Shown: one piece after another, positions 39,492 to 48,982 of the stretch
Layout: each line of letters starts with the position of its first letter
Numbering within the stretch: position 1 is the stretch's first letter
From: Terribium retamae
Lineage (GTDB): Bacteria; Pseudomonadota; Alphaproteobacteria; Rhizobiales; Rhizobiaceae
NCBI RefSeq assembly: GCF_022347545.1
Contig: NZ_JAKREW010000008.1
Span: 62,001-126,000, forward strand
DNA length: 64,000 bases
Reading direction: 5' to 3'
Program-made: the position numbers and the translations under genes
Notes under the pieces: generated by a model
Told to the model about the DNA's origin: nothing
Database searches by the model: none
The model's input: only the letters and a program-made list of their open reading frames with translations

Positions 39492-40459
39492 GATGTCCTC
39501 ACGCGCGGATCCAGAAGGATGTAGACAAAATCCACTATCGCATTGGCAACGACCACGAACATCGAAGCATACATGACGGTGGCCATGATCATTGGCAGAT
39601 CCAGGCTCTGCAGCGCGTCATAGGTGAGCTTGCCGATGCCCTGCAGGCCGAAAACCACTTCCGTCAACAAGGCCGAACCACCGACCAGCGCACCGAAATC
39701 CAACCCGAACAAGGTTACGAATGCGATCAGCGACGTGCGCAATGCATGGCGCAGCAGGATGCGCGTTTCGGACAAGCCCTTGGCGCGAGCCGTGCGGATA
39801 TAGTCTTCCTGCATCGACTCGATGATCGCGGCTCTCAGCACGCGGCCGTAGATACCGATATAGAGGATGGCGAGCGTGACCCAAGGGATCACCAGCGCAA
39901 GAAACCAGCCCTTCGGGTCGTCGGAGAAACTCTTGTAGCCGAGGGGCGGAACCCAGGAAAACAGCCAGGTGTCGTGATAACGGCTCTGGGTGATGAGGTT
40001 CATGACTTCGCCCAACCAGTAGACCGGCATGGAGATGCCAAGCAGGCCCAGAGCCATCAGCAGCTTATCTACCCAGCTGTCGCGCGTGGCGGCGGCAACG
40101 ATGCCGATGACGATTGAGACCACCACCCAAAGCACCGCCGCTCCAAAGACGAGCGACAACGTCACAGGGATCGAATCCAGCACGGCCGGCACGACTTTCC
40201 AGCCTCGGTTGACGAAGGAGGTCAGGTCGCCGGTGACGAAGATCTTCTTCATCATCAGCCCGTACTGCACGTAGAGCGGACGGTCGAAGCCGAAATTGTG
40301 TCGCACCGCTTCCAGCACTTCGGGTGAAGCGTTGCGGCCGGCGATACGGGCTGCCGGATCTGAGCCCGGCGTTGCAAAGAAGATCAGGAAGACAATGACC
40401 GAAATGCCGAACATCACGAACAGCATTTGACCGAACCGGCGCAAGATCGCGTAGATCAT
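39488..40459 (-). CDS. Oligopeptide ABC importer permease, OppB/DppB type
   Basis: 323 residues; N-terminal helix MIYAILRRFGQMLFVMFGIS is typical of DppB, followed by five more helices and the EAA loop region (RTARAKGLSETRILLRHAL), then GALVGGSALLTEVVFGLQGIG. Starts one base inside the stop codon of the DppC-type gene. Confidence 0.92.
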   Translation of the reverse strand: MIYAILRRFGQMLFVMFGISVIVFLIFFATPGSDPAARIAGRNASPEVLEAVRHNFGFDRPLYVQYGLMMKKIFVTGDLTSFVNRGWKVVPAVLDSIPVTLSLVFGAAVLWVVVSIVIGIVAAATRDSWVDKLLMALGLLGISMPVYWLGEVMNLITQSRYHDTWLFSWVPPLGYKSFSDDPKGWFLALVIPWVTLAILYIGIYGRVLRAAIIESMQEDYIRTARAKGLSETRILLRHALRTSLIAFVTLFGLDFGALVGGSALLTEVVFGLQGIGKLTYDALQSLDLPMIMATVMYASMFVVVANAIVDFVYILLDPRVRTS

Positions 40460-41475
40460 CAGTCGCGCCCCAGCCGAACTTTGGATCGAGGGTCGAGCGC
40501 GTCGCGCAGGCCATCGCCGAAGACATTGAGCGCCATGACCGAAATGGCGATCGCGATACCGGGCGCCAGGGCTACGATTGGACGTGTGTAGAGCAGAGCC
40601 TGCCCGTCCTGGATGATGGTGCCCCAGCTGGCTGCCGGCGGCTGCACGCCAATCGACAGGAAGGAAAGCGCCGATTCCGTCAGCATGTTGAGCGCCATCA
40701 TCAGCGGCACGAAGACGATCAGCGTCGTGGTGATGTTGGGAAGAATGTCGCGCCACAGGATACGCGAGCCAGGAACGCCGAGATTGACGGCGGCCATCAC
40801 GAATTCACTGTTGCGCAGTGAAAGCACCTGGCCGCGAATAGGGCGTGCCACATAAGGCACGTAGACAATGCCGATGATGATGATGGGCAGCCAGAGACTG
40901 CCAGATTCAATCGTGATCGGCCCGATCGTGATGCCTTGCGCAATCATGACGATCGAAAGTGAAATCGCCAGAAGATAGATCGGAAAGGCCCATAATATAT
41001 CGAGGAGCCGCGACAGTACGGTATCGGTGACACCTCCGAAATAACCGGCGACCAGACCGGTCGTCGTCCCGAGAATGAGCGTCAGAACGGTTGCCACGGC
41101 GGAAATGAGGAGCGAGTTGAGCCCGCCGTAGAGCATGCGGGCCATGACATCGCGGCCTTGATTGTCCGCGCCGAGGAAATAGTTGCCGAGCCGCCAGGTC
41201 GGTCCGAGCGGCGTATAACCCAATCCGAGCCCTTCGGTGGACTGTTCCATCACAGGCACATCCTGCCCATCGATGGTGATGACTGCATCGAGCGTCGACG
41301 AGAACGGATCGACACCGGCCCAGCGCGCATAGAGCGGTGCGCTGAAACAGGCGATCACGATGAGGACAAAGACGGTCAAAGCCGCCATCGCGGCCTTGTT
41401 TCCCGTCAACTTCGCAAAAGCGAGGGCCCAAGGCCCCCGCGTCTTGCGCGGCACGGTTACGACGTCACTCGACAT
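40459..41475 (-). CDS. Oligopeptide ABC importer permease, OppC/DppC type
   Basis: 338 residues with an N-terminal helix (MAALTVFVLIVIACFSAPLYARW), the DppC-typical PLGPTWRLGNYFLGADNQGRD block before the core, and the EAA loop (EFVMAAVNLGVPGSRILWRDILPN). It follows the binding-protein gene by 23 bp. The long first periplasmic loop between helix 1 and the core is normal for the family. Confidence 0.92.
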   Translation of the reverse strand: MSSDVVTVPRKTRGPWALAFAKLTGNKAAMAALTVFVLIVIACFSAPLYARWAGVDPFSSTLDAVITIDGQDVPVMEQSTEGLGLGYTPLGPTWRLGNYFLGADNQGRDVMARMLYGGLNSLLISAVATVLTLILGTTTGLVAGYFGGVTDTVLSRLLDILWAFPIYLLAISLSIVMIAQGITIGPITIESGSLWLPIIIIGIVYVPYVARPIRGQVLSLRNSEFVMAAVNLGVPGSRILWRDILPNITTTLIVFVPLMMALNMLTESALSFLSIGVQPPAASWGTIIQDGQALLYTRPIVALAPGIAIAISVMALNVFGDGLRDALDPRSKVRLGRD

Positions 41476-41498
41476 GAAGAAAATCCGTCAGCGTAACG

Positions 41499-43160
41499 TT
41501 ACTGCACCCAGGACTGGGTCACGATCCAGTAGAACTGGGCGTTGAATTTGAAGTTGCCGAGGCGCTTGCTGACGAAGTCGACATGCTTGGGTGTGAACAG
41601 TGGGACCGCGGGCGCCTTATCGGTGACTGCCTTGTCGATCTCCGCCCAAAGCTTGTTGGCGGCGTCTTGGTCCGTCACGCCAAGTTCCAATGCCTTCTGC
41701 ATCTTGGCATCGATATCCTTGTCGCAGAAGCCGGAGATGTTGATCGAGGCATCCGAGCCTTCACGGAAGGAAGCGCAGCTGAACAGGATGTTGAGGAAGT
41801 TCGATGCCGCCGGATAATCCTGGTACCACTGGCTGACCGACATCTGCACCTTGTTGTTGGTGTTCTGGATGTAGGTGAACTGGATGTTGCTGGAGATCGG
41901 CTTGACGTCGGCGACATAACCAATGCTGGTCAGCACACTCTGCAGGTAGACGCCGATCGAGCGGGACACCGCAGTGTCTTCCACGATGACCGTGACCTTC
42001 TGGCCCTTGGTCCCGGACTCCTCGACCAGTTGCTTTGCCTTGTCGAGATCGGGAGCCGACCACTTCGCACCAGGATTCTTGGTGAACGGGCAATAGTCTT
42101 CGTGGCCCGGGAAGTCCGGCGGCAGGACCTGACATACCGGCGTGGCCAGCACCTTGCCGCCGAATAGGTTGACCAGCGTATTGCGGTCGACCGCATAGGC
42201 GACGGCCTGTCGGGCCTTTTCGTTGTCGAACGGCGCCAGCCGCGTGTTCAGCGGCGCATACCACCAGGCCGTGAGTGGCGAGATATGGACCTGATCCATG
42301 TATTTGGTGCCCAGTTCCACCAAGCGATCGGTCGGCGGCTGGTCGAACATCCATTCGGCCTCGCCTTTCTGGATCGCCGTCACGGCGGCTTCCTCAGTCA
42401 GACCGAAGTCGTACTGCACCACATCGGGATAGCCATCGGGCTGGGCTTCTTCGCTCCACTGCTTGAAATGTGGATTACGCACCAGCGTCATGCCCTTGTT
42501 CGGATCGTAGGCCGAGATCGTGTAGGCGCCAGTGCCCGGAATGGGATTGGAACCTGCATCTTCCGTCGGCGTGCCGGCCGGCAGGATCACTGCATGTGGC
42601 ATGGCCAGCTTGTCGATGAATTCGGCATCCGGCTTGGTGATATTGATCGTTATCGTACCAGTGGCCTCGTCAGCTGTAACGCCGCCCTCCAACGTACAGC
42701 TCTTGGTGTCGGCAAGACATTTATCGGCCCCGACAATGCCTGCATAGAATGTGCCTGAGGTCGGGCCAGACACCTTGAAGATGCGCTGATACGACGCCAC
42801 CACATCCTTGACCGTCACATCCTGGCCGTTGGAGAACTTGATGCCTTTGCGCAGCTTGAAGGTGAAAGTCTTGCCGTCGTTGCTCACCGTCGGCATGTCC
42901 TCGGCAAGGTCCGCGACGATCTTGAAGCCGTCCTTGCCCTCCGCCTTGCGGAAGGCGACGAGGCCATCATAGAGCGGCTGGAATATCTGCCAGTACTGCA
43001 GCGTGTAGTTGATATGCGGGTCGAGCGTGCCCGCGGCCGAGCGCGCCAACAGCCGCATCGTGCCGCCCCGATGTTCCTTCAGATACTCGGCGCTAGCCGG
43101 CGCCTGCCATGTGCAGGTCAACAGGGCCGCGGCGGCTGCCGCCAAAAGCAGTTTCTTCAT
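41499..43160 (-). CDS. Periplasmic substrate-binding protein, SBP_bac_5 (DppA/OppA) family
   Basis: 553 residues. A Sec signal peptide (KKLLLAAAAAALLTCTWQAPASA) is followed by the SBP_bac_5 fold: KIVADLAEDMPTVSNDGKTFTFKLRKGIKFSNGQ and PIPGTGAYTISAYD are family-typical. These proteins bind peptides, nickel or glycosides and occasionally aromatic acid conjugates. Placed next to an L-amino-acid-amidase-like enzyme and a leucyl aminopeptidase, it probably delivers a peptide or amide compound. It is 16 bp after the hydrolase gene. Confidence 0.92.
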   Translation of the reverse strand: MKKLLLAAAAAALLTCTWQAPASAEYLKEHRGGTMRLLARSAAGTLDPHINYTLQYWQIFQPLYDGLVAFRKAEGKDGFKIVADLAEDMPTVSNDGKTFTFKLRKGIKFSNGQDVTVKDVVASYQRIFKVSGPTSGTFYAGIVGADKCLADTKSCTLEGGVTADEATGTITINITKPDAEFIDKLAMPHAVILPAGTPTEDAGSNPIPGTGAYTISAYDPNKGMTLVRNPHFKQWSEEAQPDGYPDVVQYDFGLTEEAAVTAIQKGEAEWMFDQPPTDRLVELGTKYMDQVHISPLTAWWYAPLNTRLAPFDNEKARQAVAYAVDRNTLVNLFGGKVLATPVCQVLPPDFPGHEDYCPFTKNPGAKWSAPDLDKAKQLVEESGTKGQKVTVIVEDTAVSRSIGVYLQSVLTSIGYVADVKPISSNIQFTYIQNTNNKVQMSVSQWYQDYPAASNFLNILFSCASFREGSDASINISGFCDKDIDAKMQKALELGVTDQDAANKLWAEIDKAVTDKAPAVPLFTPKHVDFVSKRLGNFKFNAQFYWIVTQSWVQ

Positions 43161-43176
43161 TTCTTGTTCCCCTTTT

Positions 43177-44082
43177 TCAGTTGTCGTTTTGATTCAGGAA
43201 TGTGCCCACCACCCGCATGCATTTTTCTTGCTCTTCCACATGCGGCATGTGGCTGGACTGTTCGAAAATCTCCCAGTGCGCCCCCTTTATGCCGTCCTTG
43301 TAGGGTTGAACGGTCGCAGGGGTTGCCTCGTCGTAGCGCCCCGAGACGATAAGCGTCGGGACATTGACCAGCGGCAGACGGTCGATGATGCTCCAAGTCT
43401 TCAGTGTGCCAATGACGTGAAATTCATTCGGGCCGTTCATCACGTTGTAGACAGTGGGATTGCGTGCCACCTGGTCGAAGGTTTCAACCACTTCCGGTGG
43501 GAAAGGCACTACGCGGCAGACGTGCCGCTCGTAGAAAACCATCGTCGCCTGCTGGTACTCGGGGTGGTCGGTGGTTCCCGCCGTCTCATGCCGCGTCAGC
43601 GTTTCCTGGACGTTCCTCGGGAGGTCGGCGCGCAGCCGATTTGCTTCCTCGACCCACAGTTTCATCGAAGCGGGCGAATTGGCGATGGTCAGCGATTTCA
43701 GGCCCTTAGGTCTTGTCACCGCATATTCTGCCCCCAGCATACCGCCCCAGCTCTGGCCAAGGACATGGAAGCCGGCACGGATACCGAGGTGGTCGACCAG
43801 GTTTTCAAGTTCGTCGATGAAGAGCTGCGGGGTCCAGAAGTCGGCGCCTTTCTCGGGCAACAATGTCGAGTTGCCGCATCCCAGCTGGTCGTAGTGGATG
43901 ACGGCGCGCCTGTCGCGGGCGAGCAGCTTATAGGCGTCGACATAATTGTGCGCGACGCCTGGACCGCCGTGCAGGATCACCACCGGAGGTTTCGTGCCGA
44001 CGAGTTCGCCGCTGACCCGGTACCAGGTTTCATAGCCCCTGAAATTGGCGCGCCCTTCTCTACCGATGATCTCAGACGACAT
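43177..44082 (-). CDS. Proline iminopeptidase / L-amino acid amidase-like hydrolase
   Basis: 301 residues, alpha/beta hydrolase of the S33 group. Oxyanion HGGPG at residues 39-43, nucleophile in GQSWGGM, cap domain with WVEEANRLRADLP, acid in SGRYDEATP and His in SSHMPHVEE. The SGELVGTKPPVVILHGGPGV start resembles L-amino-acid amidases more than classical N-terminal proline peptidases. It would release an amine or ammonia from amino-acid amides, or a proline from peptides. No signal peptide. It is co-directional with the importer, which would bring its substrate in. Confidence 0.85.
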   Translation of the reverse strand: MSSEIIGREGRANFRGYETWYRVSGELVGTKPPVVILHGGPGVAHNYVDAYKLLARDRRAVIHYDQLGCGNSTLLPEKGADFWTPQLFIDELENLVDHLGIRAGFHVLGQSWGGMLGAEYAVTRPKGLKSLTIANSPASMKLWVEEANRLRADLPRNVQETLTRHETAGTTDHPEYQQATMVFYERHVCRVVPFPPEVVETFDQVARNPTVYNVMNGPNEFHVIGTLKTWSIIDRLPLVNVPTLIVSGRYDEATPATVQPYKDGIKGAHWEIFEQSSHMPHVEEQEKCMRVVGTFLNQNDN

Positions 44083-44132
44083 TCCGTTTCCCTACCTTGA
44101 TGACATCCATCCGAACCGGCTCTGACGAACCG

Positions 44133-45641
44133 TCAAAACCTGCCGGCGCGAACCCATTCCTCCAGCATCTGAACACCGAAAGCCGTGGCACCCTGGCGGC
44201 CGAGCGGGCCGTCGGCTCCGGCCAGTTCCTTGCCGGCGATATCGAGGTGGACCCAGGTGCAGCCCTCGGTGAAATGGCGCAGGAAAGCTGCCGCATGGGG
44301 GGCATCCCCATCTTCCATGTCCTTGGCGTGATGCCTGAGATCGGCGAAAGGCGATTGCAGCGCATCGTCATAGGCATGGTCGAGCGGCAGTCGCCAGAAG
44401 CGTTCGCCCACCTTTTCCCCGGCCGCCATCATCCGCGCGGCGATGGCGTCGTCGGTGCTGAACAGGCCGGCGAAGATCGAACCGAGGCCGCGCATCACCG
44501 AATAGGTCAGGGTTGCCAGATCGACCATTGCGGCCGGCTTGAAGCGGGTTGCCGCATAATAGAGACAGTCGGCCAGAAGCAGGCGGCCTTCCGCATCGGT
44601 GTCGAACACCTCCACGGTTTGTCCGGATGCGGTTGTGATGATCTCGCGCGGTTTGAGAGCGGTGCCCGAAGGCAGGTTTTCAGCAATACCCAGCACCCCG
44701 ACGGCATGAACCGGGCTGCCTTGTCGCGCGAGCGCCAGCATCAGGCCGCACACGGCCGCGGCGCCGGCCATATCCGCCGTCATGTCGAACATCTGCGCAC
44801 CGCCCTTGATGCAAAGGCCACCGGAATCGAAACACACGCCCTTGCCCACGAACGCGAGCGGCTGAGCGTCGGCGTTCTTGCCGCGATATTGCAGCACAGC
44901 GATCTTGGGGGCGCGAACCGAACCCGCCCCCACCGCAAGGAGTGCATTCATGCCGAGTGTCTTCAGTTGTGCGGCATCCAGGATCTCAACTTCGATGCCG
45001 GCCTGGCGTAACGGCTCCAGATGGTCGGTGAAGCTGTCGGGGTTGAGATGGTTCGGCGGGAGGTTGACGAGGGTCCGCGCATACTCCACGCCGTCCGCAA
45101 CAGCGTTGGTCCGGGTGAGTTTGGCGGCTAAATCTGCTTTGCTGGTTGTGATCAGACGAATGCGCCAAGCTTGATCGGCAGCGGCTTTCGGACGCTTGTT
45201 GCGCAGGTCGAACCTATAGCGGCGAAGCCGCATGCCGAACGCGACGCGCGACAGGACTTCGGCATCGCTCGAACCAACGCCGGCGATCGTGTCGAAAACC
45301 AGGGTTGCTTCATTTTCACGCTTGTCTTCCAGATGCGCAGCGAGGGCACCACCGGCACGCGCCAGCGACAAGGGAGTAATGGCATCCCCTTTGCCCAGGG
45401 CCAGAACCACAACGCGTCGTGCACTAACCCCTGGGGGCGGGACAAGATCTATGCAGGTGCCGTTTTCGGCCAACGCGTTCGAACCGGAACAGGCCCGGGA
45501 TATGATCCCTCCCATCTCGGCATCCAGTCCGGCTGCCTGGGGACCCCAGTCGCTTTGGGCGGCTTGCAGGATAACGATTACGGGAGCATCGACGGGGATT
45601 TTCTCTGTCGTTTCAAAGACCGGCACTGGCGACTGCGGCAT
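44133..45641 (-). CDS. M17 leucyl aminopeptidase
   Basis: 502 residues. The dimetal and catalytic residues are conserved: Lys and Asp of VGKGVCFDSGGLCIKGG, the Asp in FDMTADMAGAAAV, and Asp/Glu of the signature DTDAEGRLLLADCL. The C-terminal half is the M17 catalytic domain; the N-terminal half is the usual alpha/beta domain. First gene of the 45.6-35.1 kb run, so it is probably co-expressed with the importer rather than serving only general peptide turnover. Could equally act on an amino-acid conjugate of the pathway substrate. Confidence 0.9.
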   Translation of the reverse strand: MPQSPVPVFETTEKIPVDAPVIVILQAAQSDWGPQAAGLDAEMGGIISRACSGSNALAENGTCIDLVPPPGVSARRVVVLALGKGDAITPLSLARAGGALAAHLEDKRENEATLVFDTIAGVGSSDAEVLSRVAFGMRLRRYRFDLRNKRPKAAADQAWRIRLITTSKADLAAKLTRTNAVADGVEYARTLVNLPPNHLNPDSFTDHLEPLRQAGIEVEILDAAQLKTLGMNALLAVGAGSVRAPKIAVLQYRGKNADAQPLAFVGKGVCFDSGGLCIKGGAQMFDMTADMAGAAAVCGLMLALARQGSPVHAVGVLGIAENLPSGTALKPREIITTASGQTVEVFDTDAEGRLLLADCLYYAATRFKPAAMVDLATLTYSVMRGLGSIFAGLFSTDDAIAARMMAAGEKVGERFWRLPLDHAYDDALQSPFADLRHHAKDMEDGDAPHAAAFLRHFTEGCTWVHLDIAGKELAGADGPLGRQGATAFGVQMLEEWVRAGRF

Positions 45642-45909
45642 CAGGCAGGCATCTCCTCCAATCGTCGTGGGCTAGAGAGCGCTGTCGCCGTGAGGTGTTC
45701 GGACGTGCTGCAAAGCACGAAGCGAACGCTCCATTTGCGAAGTTGTGTCCGCCGCCGCGACGGCATGCTCCCAAAGCCCCGAATAGTCGTTTTCGCATGA
45801 CGACTTAGTTGTTCTTGCCTCTTCGGTATCGCTGACGACGCAGGCGTTCAAACGCCAATTTTGTTCTCGTCGATTGACAAAAACTCAGGTGAGAATTCAT
45901 GATCGGGTA

Positions 45910-46812
45910 ATGGCCCTACCTTCACTCAATGGCATGCGCGCTTTCGAGGCTGCCGCACGCCTCGGCAGCATCAAGGATGCCGCGGAAGAATTGCATCTGA
46001 CGGCATCGGCGGTCAGTCGCCATATCCGTACGCTCGAGAAAAACCTCGGCCAGGATCTGTTCGAGCGGGGCTTTCGTCAGGTCACGCTGACGACCAGGGG
46101 ATCCTACTATGCGCGCAATCTCTCGGAGGCCTTCGAGGCCATCTGGCGCGCCACGGAGGATGTGAGTTTCATCGACGGCACCCGCCGCGACAAGGCTCAT
46201 CGCCTGCGGGTCTTGTGTGTACCCCCTGTCTTGAATCTCTGGTTGGCGGACCGGCTGCCGGCGTTTCGGCGGCAGCATCCATCGGTCGACCTGGAAATCC
46301 TGACGTCGGGCAAGCGCACCAATTTCGACTTGGCTATTGTCGATGAGTTCGACTACAAGGCCGGCCCCGCCCTGACGCTTCTGATCCCACTGTTGCTGAC
46401 GCCTGTCTGCGCGCCTTCGGTTCTGGATGGCCCCATTCCGCTGCGTTCGCCGGCAGACCTGATCAACCACCATTTGATCCACGAATGCGAGACCAACAGA
46501 TGGAAGCGCTGGCTCGAGCAAGAGGGTGTCTTTGACACGATGCCGAAATCCAGCACCGTTCTGGACGACTGCGCGCTGATCATGCGTGAAGCGATGAACG
46601 GCGGAGGGATTGCGCTAGCCGACACGATGATGGCGCAGGACCTGCTGCAGCAGGGCAAGCTCATCGCCCCCTTTAAAGCCCGTCATACCTATCCTGCAGG
46701 GATCTATCTGTACCAACGCCGCAGCATCGGCAACAAACAAGGTGCGGCCTTGTTCCACACCTGGCTGCTGGCTGAAGTCGCCGAACACAAGAGGGTCATG
46801 GCGATCGACTAG
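45910..46812 (+). CDS. LysR-family regulator, GcvA-like
   Basis: 300 residues. The winged helix reads LPSLNGMRAFEAAARLGSIKDAAEELHLTASAVSRHIRTLEKNLG, and the effector domain (LRVLCVPPVLNLWLADRLP) follows. It is divergent from the aminopeptidase-importer run across 268 bp, the normal LysR position for activating that run. The ATG at 45910 gives the standard N-terminus; the frame extends upstream without a ribosome-binding site. A RIME-like element follows the stop codon. Confidence 0.92.
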   Translation: MALPSLNGMRAFEAAARLGSIKDAAEELHLTASAVSRHIRTLEKNLGQDLFERGFRQVTLTTRGSYYARNLSEAFEAIWRATEDVSFIDGTRRDKAHRLRVLCVPPVLNLWLADRLPAFRRQHPSVDLEILTSGKRTNFDLAIVDEFDYKAGPALTLLIPLLLTPVCAPSVLDGPIPLRSPADLINHHLIHECETNRWKRWLEQEGVFDTMPKSSTVLDDCALIMREAMNGGGIALADTMMAQDLLQQGKLIAPFKARHTYPAGIYLYQRRSIGNKQGAALFHTWLLAEVAEHKRVMAID

Positions 46813-46905
46813 AGCGCCGCGCGTCCTTTAGGCGCGCAAAGGTCGCTCTAGCACTTTGATTTCTGCGCATGACCCCGAAAATCGATTTTCGGGGTCATGC
46901 GCCAG
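46811..46905. repeat. RIME-like rhizobial intergenic element, copy 2, with 38-bp perfect palindrome
   Basis: The second copy of the repeat found at 10760-10867. The left part pairs AGAGCG/CGCTCT around GCGCG/CGCGC. The right part, 46865-46902, is a perfect palindrome with two 19-base arms (centre AAAATC|GATTTT, ends GCGCAT/ATGCGC). The element fills the gap between convergent LysR genes, and the palindrome contains the stop codon of the minus-strand one. Likely also a transcription terminator for both. Confidence 0.8.
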
Positions 46906-47809
46906 ACGCAGGCAGGCTCATGTCGGAGGCACGGGCCTTGATATGCTCCCAAAGAAGCGTTGCCACGGGTCCATGCGGTCGGTCGCGGCGGCGCGCGGCG
47001 ACCAGTTCCACCTCGACACCTGGGAAATGATCGCCAGCAATCGACAAGAGACGGCCCGTTCGGAGGTCATCCCCAATCATGAACAGCGGCAGATGGCCCC
47101 AGGCCATGCCGCGCAGTATGATCTCTTTTTTTGTCAGGTGATCTCCGACAGTGCACTGCGGAGCCCCCTCCATCACATAGAAGTTCGCCTTCTGTGCGGC
47201 TCTGGCCGTGTCGCGGATAATGCATTGGGTGAAGCGACGCATTTGTTCAATTGAGACCGAGCCGGAGGGGGAAAACGGCAGGAAGTCCGGAGCAACCACC
47301 GGCACGAACGACACCGTGCCGAGTTCGATCCATTCCAGCCGCGGATCGGATTTTTCCACCCAATGCAGGATGAGATCGGCCTCGTCCTCGAATAGCCGTT
47401 CCAACGGCCCGCCGATCGTTTCGAAATGCAGATCCAGCCGTGTGTTGGGGTGGTTTGAGAAAAAGTCGCTCAGCAAGCCGAGGCCATCATTCAGCGGACA
47501 GGTGTCGCCTATGACGACGCGCAAATGCGTCTCTTCTCCCATCGCCAGCTGTCGTGCGTGCAGCTCCAGCGTTTCCATCTCGGACAGCAGCATCTGCGCC
47601 TTGCGGTGAAAAGAGCGGCCCGCATCGGTGAGCGTTACGCGGTAGCCGCTGCGATCAAACAGAGCGACCCCAAGATTGTCTTCCAGCTTGGCGACAGCTG
47701 CGAAAACCGCCGCATGAGAGCGGTTCAATAACAAGGCCGCACCCTGGAACCCGCTTTCGCGGACCACCGCGTCGAAGCATTGGATTTCCTGGAGCGTGAA
47801 CGAATTCAT
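46895..47809 (-). CDS. LysR-family regulator
   Basis: 304 residues: N-terminal HTH FTLQEIQCFDAVVRESGFQGAALLLNRSHAAVFAAVAKLEDNLG, then an effector-binding domain with LRVVIGDTCPLNDGLGLLSDFF. It is divergent from the PcaD-like hydrolase gene over 147 bp, which makes that gene the probable target. The stop codon is inside the RIME palindrome. The HTH spelling HAAVFAAVAKLE differs from the usual SAVSRQI.LE but keeps the fold. Confidence 0.9.
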   Translation of the reverse strand: MNSFTLQEIQCFDAVVRESGFQGAALLLNRSHAAVFAAVAKLEDNLGVALFDRSGYRVTLTDAGRSFHRKAQMLLSEMETLELHARQLAMGEETHLRVVIGDTCPLNDGLGLLSDFFSNHPNTRLDLHFETIGGPLERLFEDEADLILHWVEKSDPRLEWIELGTVSFVPVVAPDFLPFSPSGSVSIEQMRRFTQCIIRDTARAAQKANFYVMEGAPQCTVGDHLTKKEIILRGMAWGHLPLFMIGDDLRTGRLLSIAGDHFPGVEVELVAARRRDRPHGPVATLLWEHIKARASDMSLPASGA

Positions 47810-47956
47810 TGTAGATATTGGTTACAGAGTAATTCAAAACTTTTCAATATTTATCGAAATTGCTCCCCGTTAGCTTCGCATCATTCAAGGCCGGCAAAGG
47901 TGCCGGCCTGACAAAGGCCAGCCACAACGCTGGCGATGCAAAGAAAGGTTTTGCCC

Positions 47957-48796
47957 ATGGCCTCCGCCCAACAAGCTGGTCCGATCCAAGAAAAGCCAAC
48001 CCACTCGTCCTTCACCACAGGCGACGGTGTCAAGATTGCCTACAGAACGGACGGTCGCGCCGATCTCCCCCCACTAATACTCGCGAATTCCATCGCCACC
48101 ACCCTGCACATGTGGGATGGCCAGTTTCCCGAATTGTCGCAGCACTTCCACGTTATCCGTTACGACTATCGCGGCCATGGCGGCTCAGACGTGCCCGCCG
48201 GGGCCTATTCGGATGGCCGGCTTGGCCGCGATGTGCTGGAACTGATGGATCACCTTGGTATCGGGCGCGCACATTTTATGGGGCTCTCGCTCGGCGGCTT
48301 CGTCGGCCAATGGCTGGCCATCCATGCGCCGGAGCGCATCGACCGGCTGGTGCTCGCCAACACTGCTTCCCAGCTTGGGCCGGCAGCCTATTTTGACACT
48401 GCCATCACCAAAGTTCTTGAGGCTTCAGACATGCGGGAAACCGCTGAAGGGTTCCTTCATAACTGGTTCCCCGTGGCGATGATCGAGGCCAATGGCCCGA
48501 TTATCCAAAAATTCCGGCAGGACCTGCTCGACATACCGCCTCAAGGACTGGCCGGCCTCTTTGCGGCGGTGCGTGATGCCGACCTGCGCCGCACCATCGC
48601 CCTCATCCAGAGCCCTACCCTGGTCATTGGCGGCGAGTTCGACACGGTGACGTCATATGCCATGAGCGAGGCGATCGCGGCGGGCATTCCCGGCGCGCGC
48701 CTGAAACGCTTTCCTGCCGTGCACCTGACCAACGTCGAGTTCCCGAAAGAGTTTGTCGCGGAAGTCTTGGCGTTCCTAAAGCCGGATCAGGCCTGA
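47957..48796 (+). CDS. Alpha/beta hydrolase, 3-oxoadipate enol-lactonase (PcaD)-like
   Basis: 279 residues. Motifs: ILANSIATTLHMW, RYDYRGHGGSDVPAG, nucleophile GLSLGGFVGQW, acid in GGEFDTVT, His in FPAVHLTN. The opening and GHGGSD spelling are those of PcaD-like enol-lactonases of the beta-ketoadipate pathway, but the rest of the pathway is not nearby, so another ester or lactone substrate is possible. ATG chosen at 47957 after AAGAAAGG. Divergent from its presumed LysR regulator; 186 bp before the LLM monooxygenase. Confidence 0.85.
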   Translation: MASAQQAGPIQEKPTHSSFTTGDGVKIAYRTDGRADLPPLILANSIATTLHMWDGQFPELSQHFHVIRYDYRGHGGSDVPAGAYSDGRLGRDVLELMDHLGIGRAHFMGLSLGGFVGQWLAIHAPERIDRLVLANTASQLGPAAYFDTAITKVLEASDMRETAEGFLHNWFPVAMIEANGPIIQKFRQDLLDIPPQGLAGLFAAVRDADLRRTIALIQSPTLVIGGEFDTVTSYAMSEAIAAGIPGARLKRFPAVHLTNVEFPKEFVAEVLAFLKPDQA

Positions 48797-48982
48797 CCAA
48801 CTTCTGGAACGGCGAGGTCATCGATCCGGGGCTTCATCGTTCCGTCCGCACGTGACATCCTCGGTTACCCGGTGGTCCGGGAGTACCGCCCGCTTCAAGA
48901 GGTCCGACTGTCTCCGCGGTGGCGACAGTCCGTTGCGTTGCCTCGCATTGAAGCCCGCAGTCTATGTGCTACATCCGTCAGC

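Noticed and set aside
22186..45641. Cluster considered as a nicotinate or picolinate degradation locus
   Set aside because: Only the NicX-like gene fits; hydroxylases NicAB, and NicE and NicF homologues, are missing, and several genes have no place in those pathways.
46865..46902. Perfect palindrome considered as a phage or plasmid attachment or replication site
   Set aside because: The flanking sequence matches the RIME-like copy at 10.8 kb and no integrase or replication gene is near.
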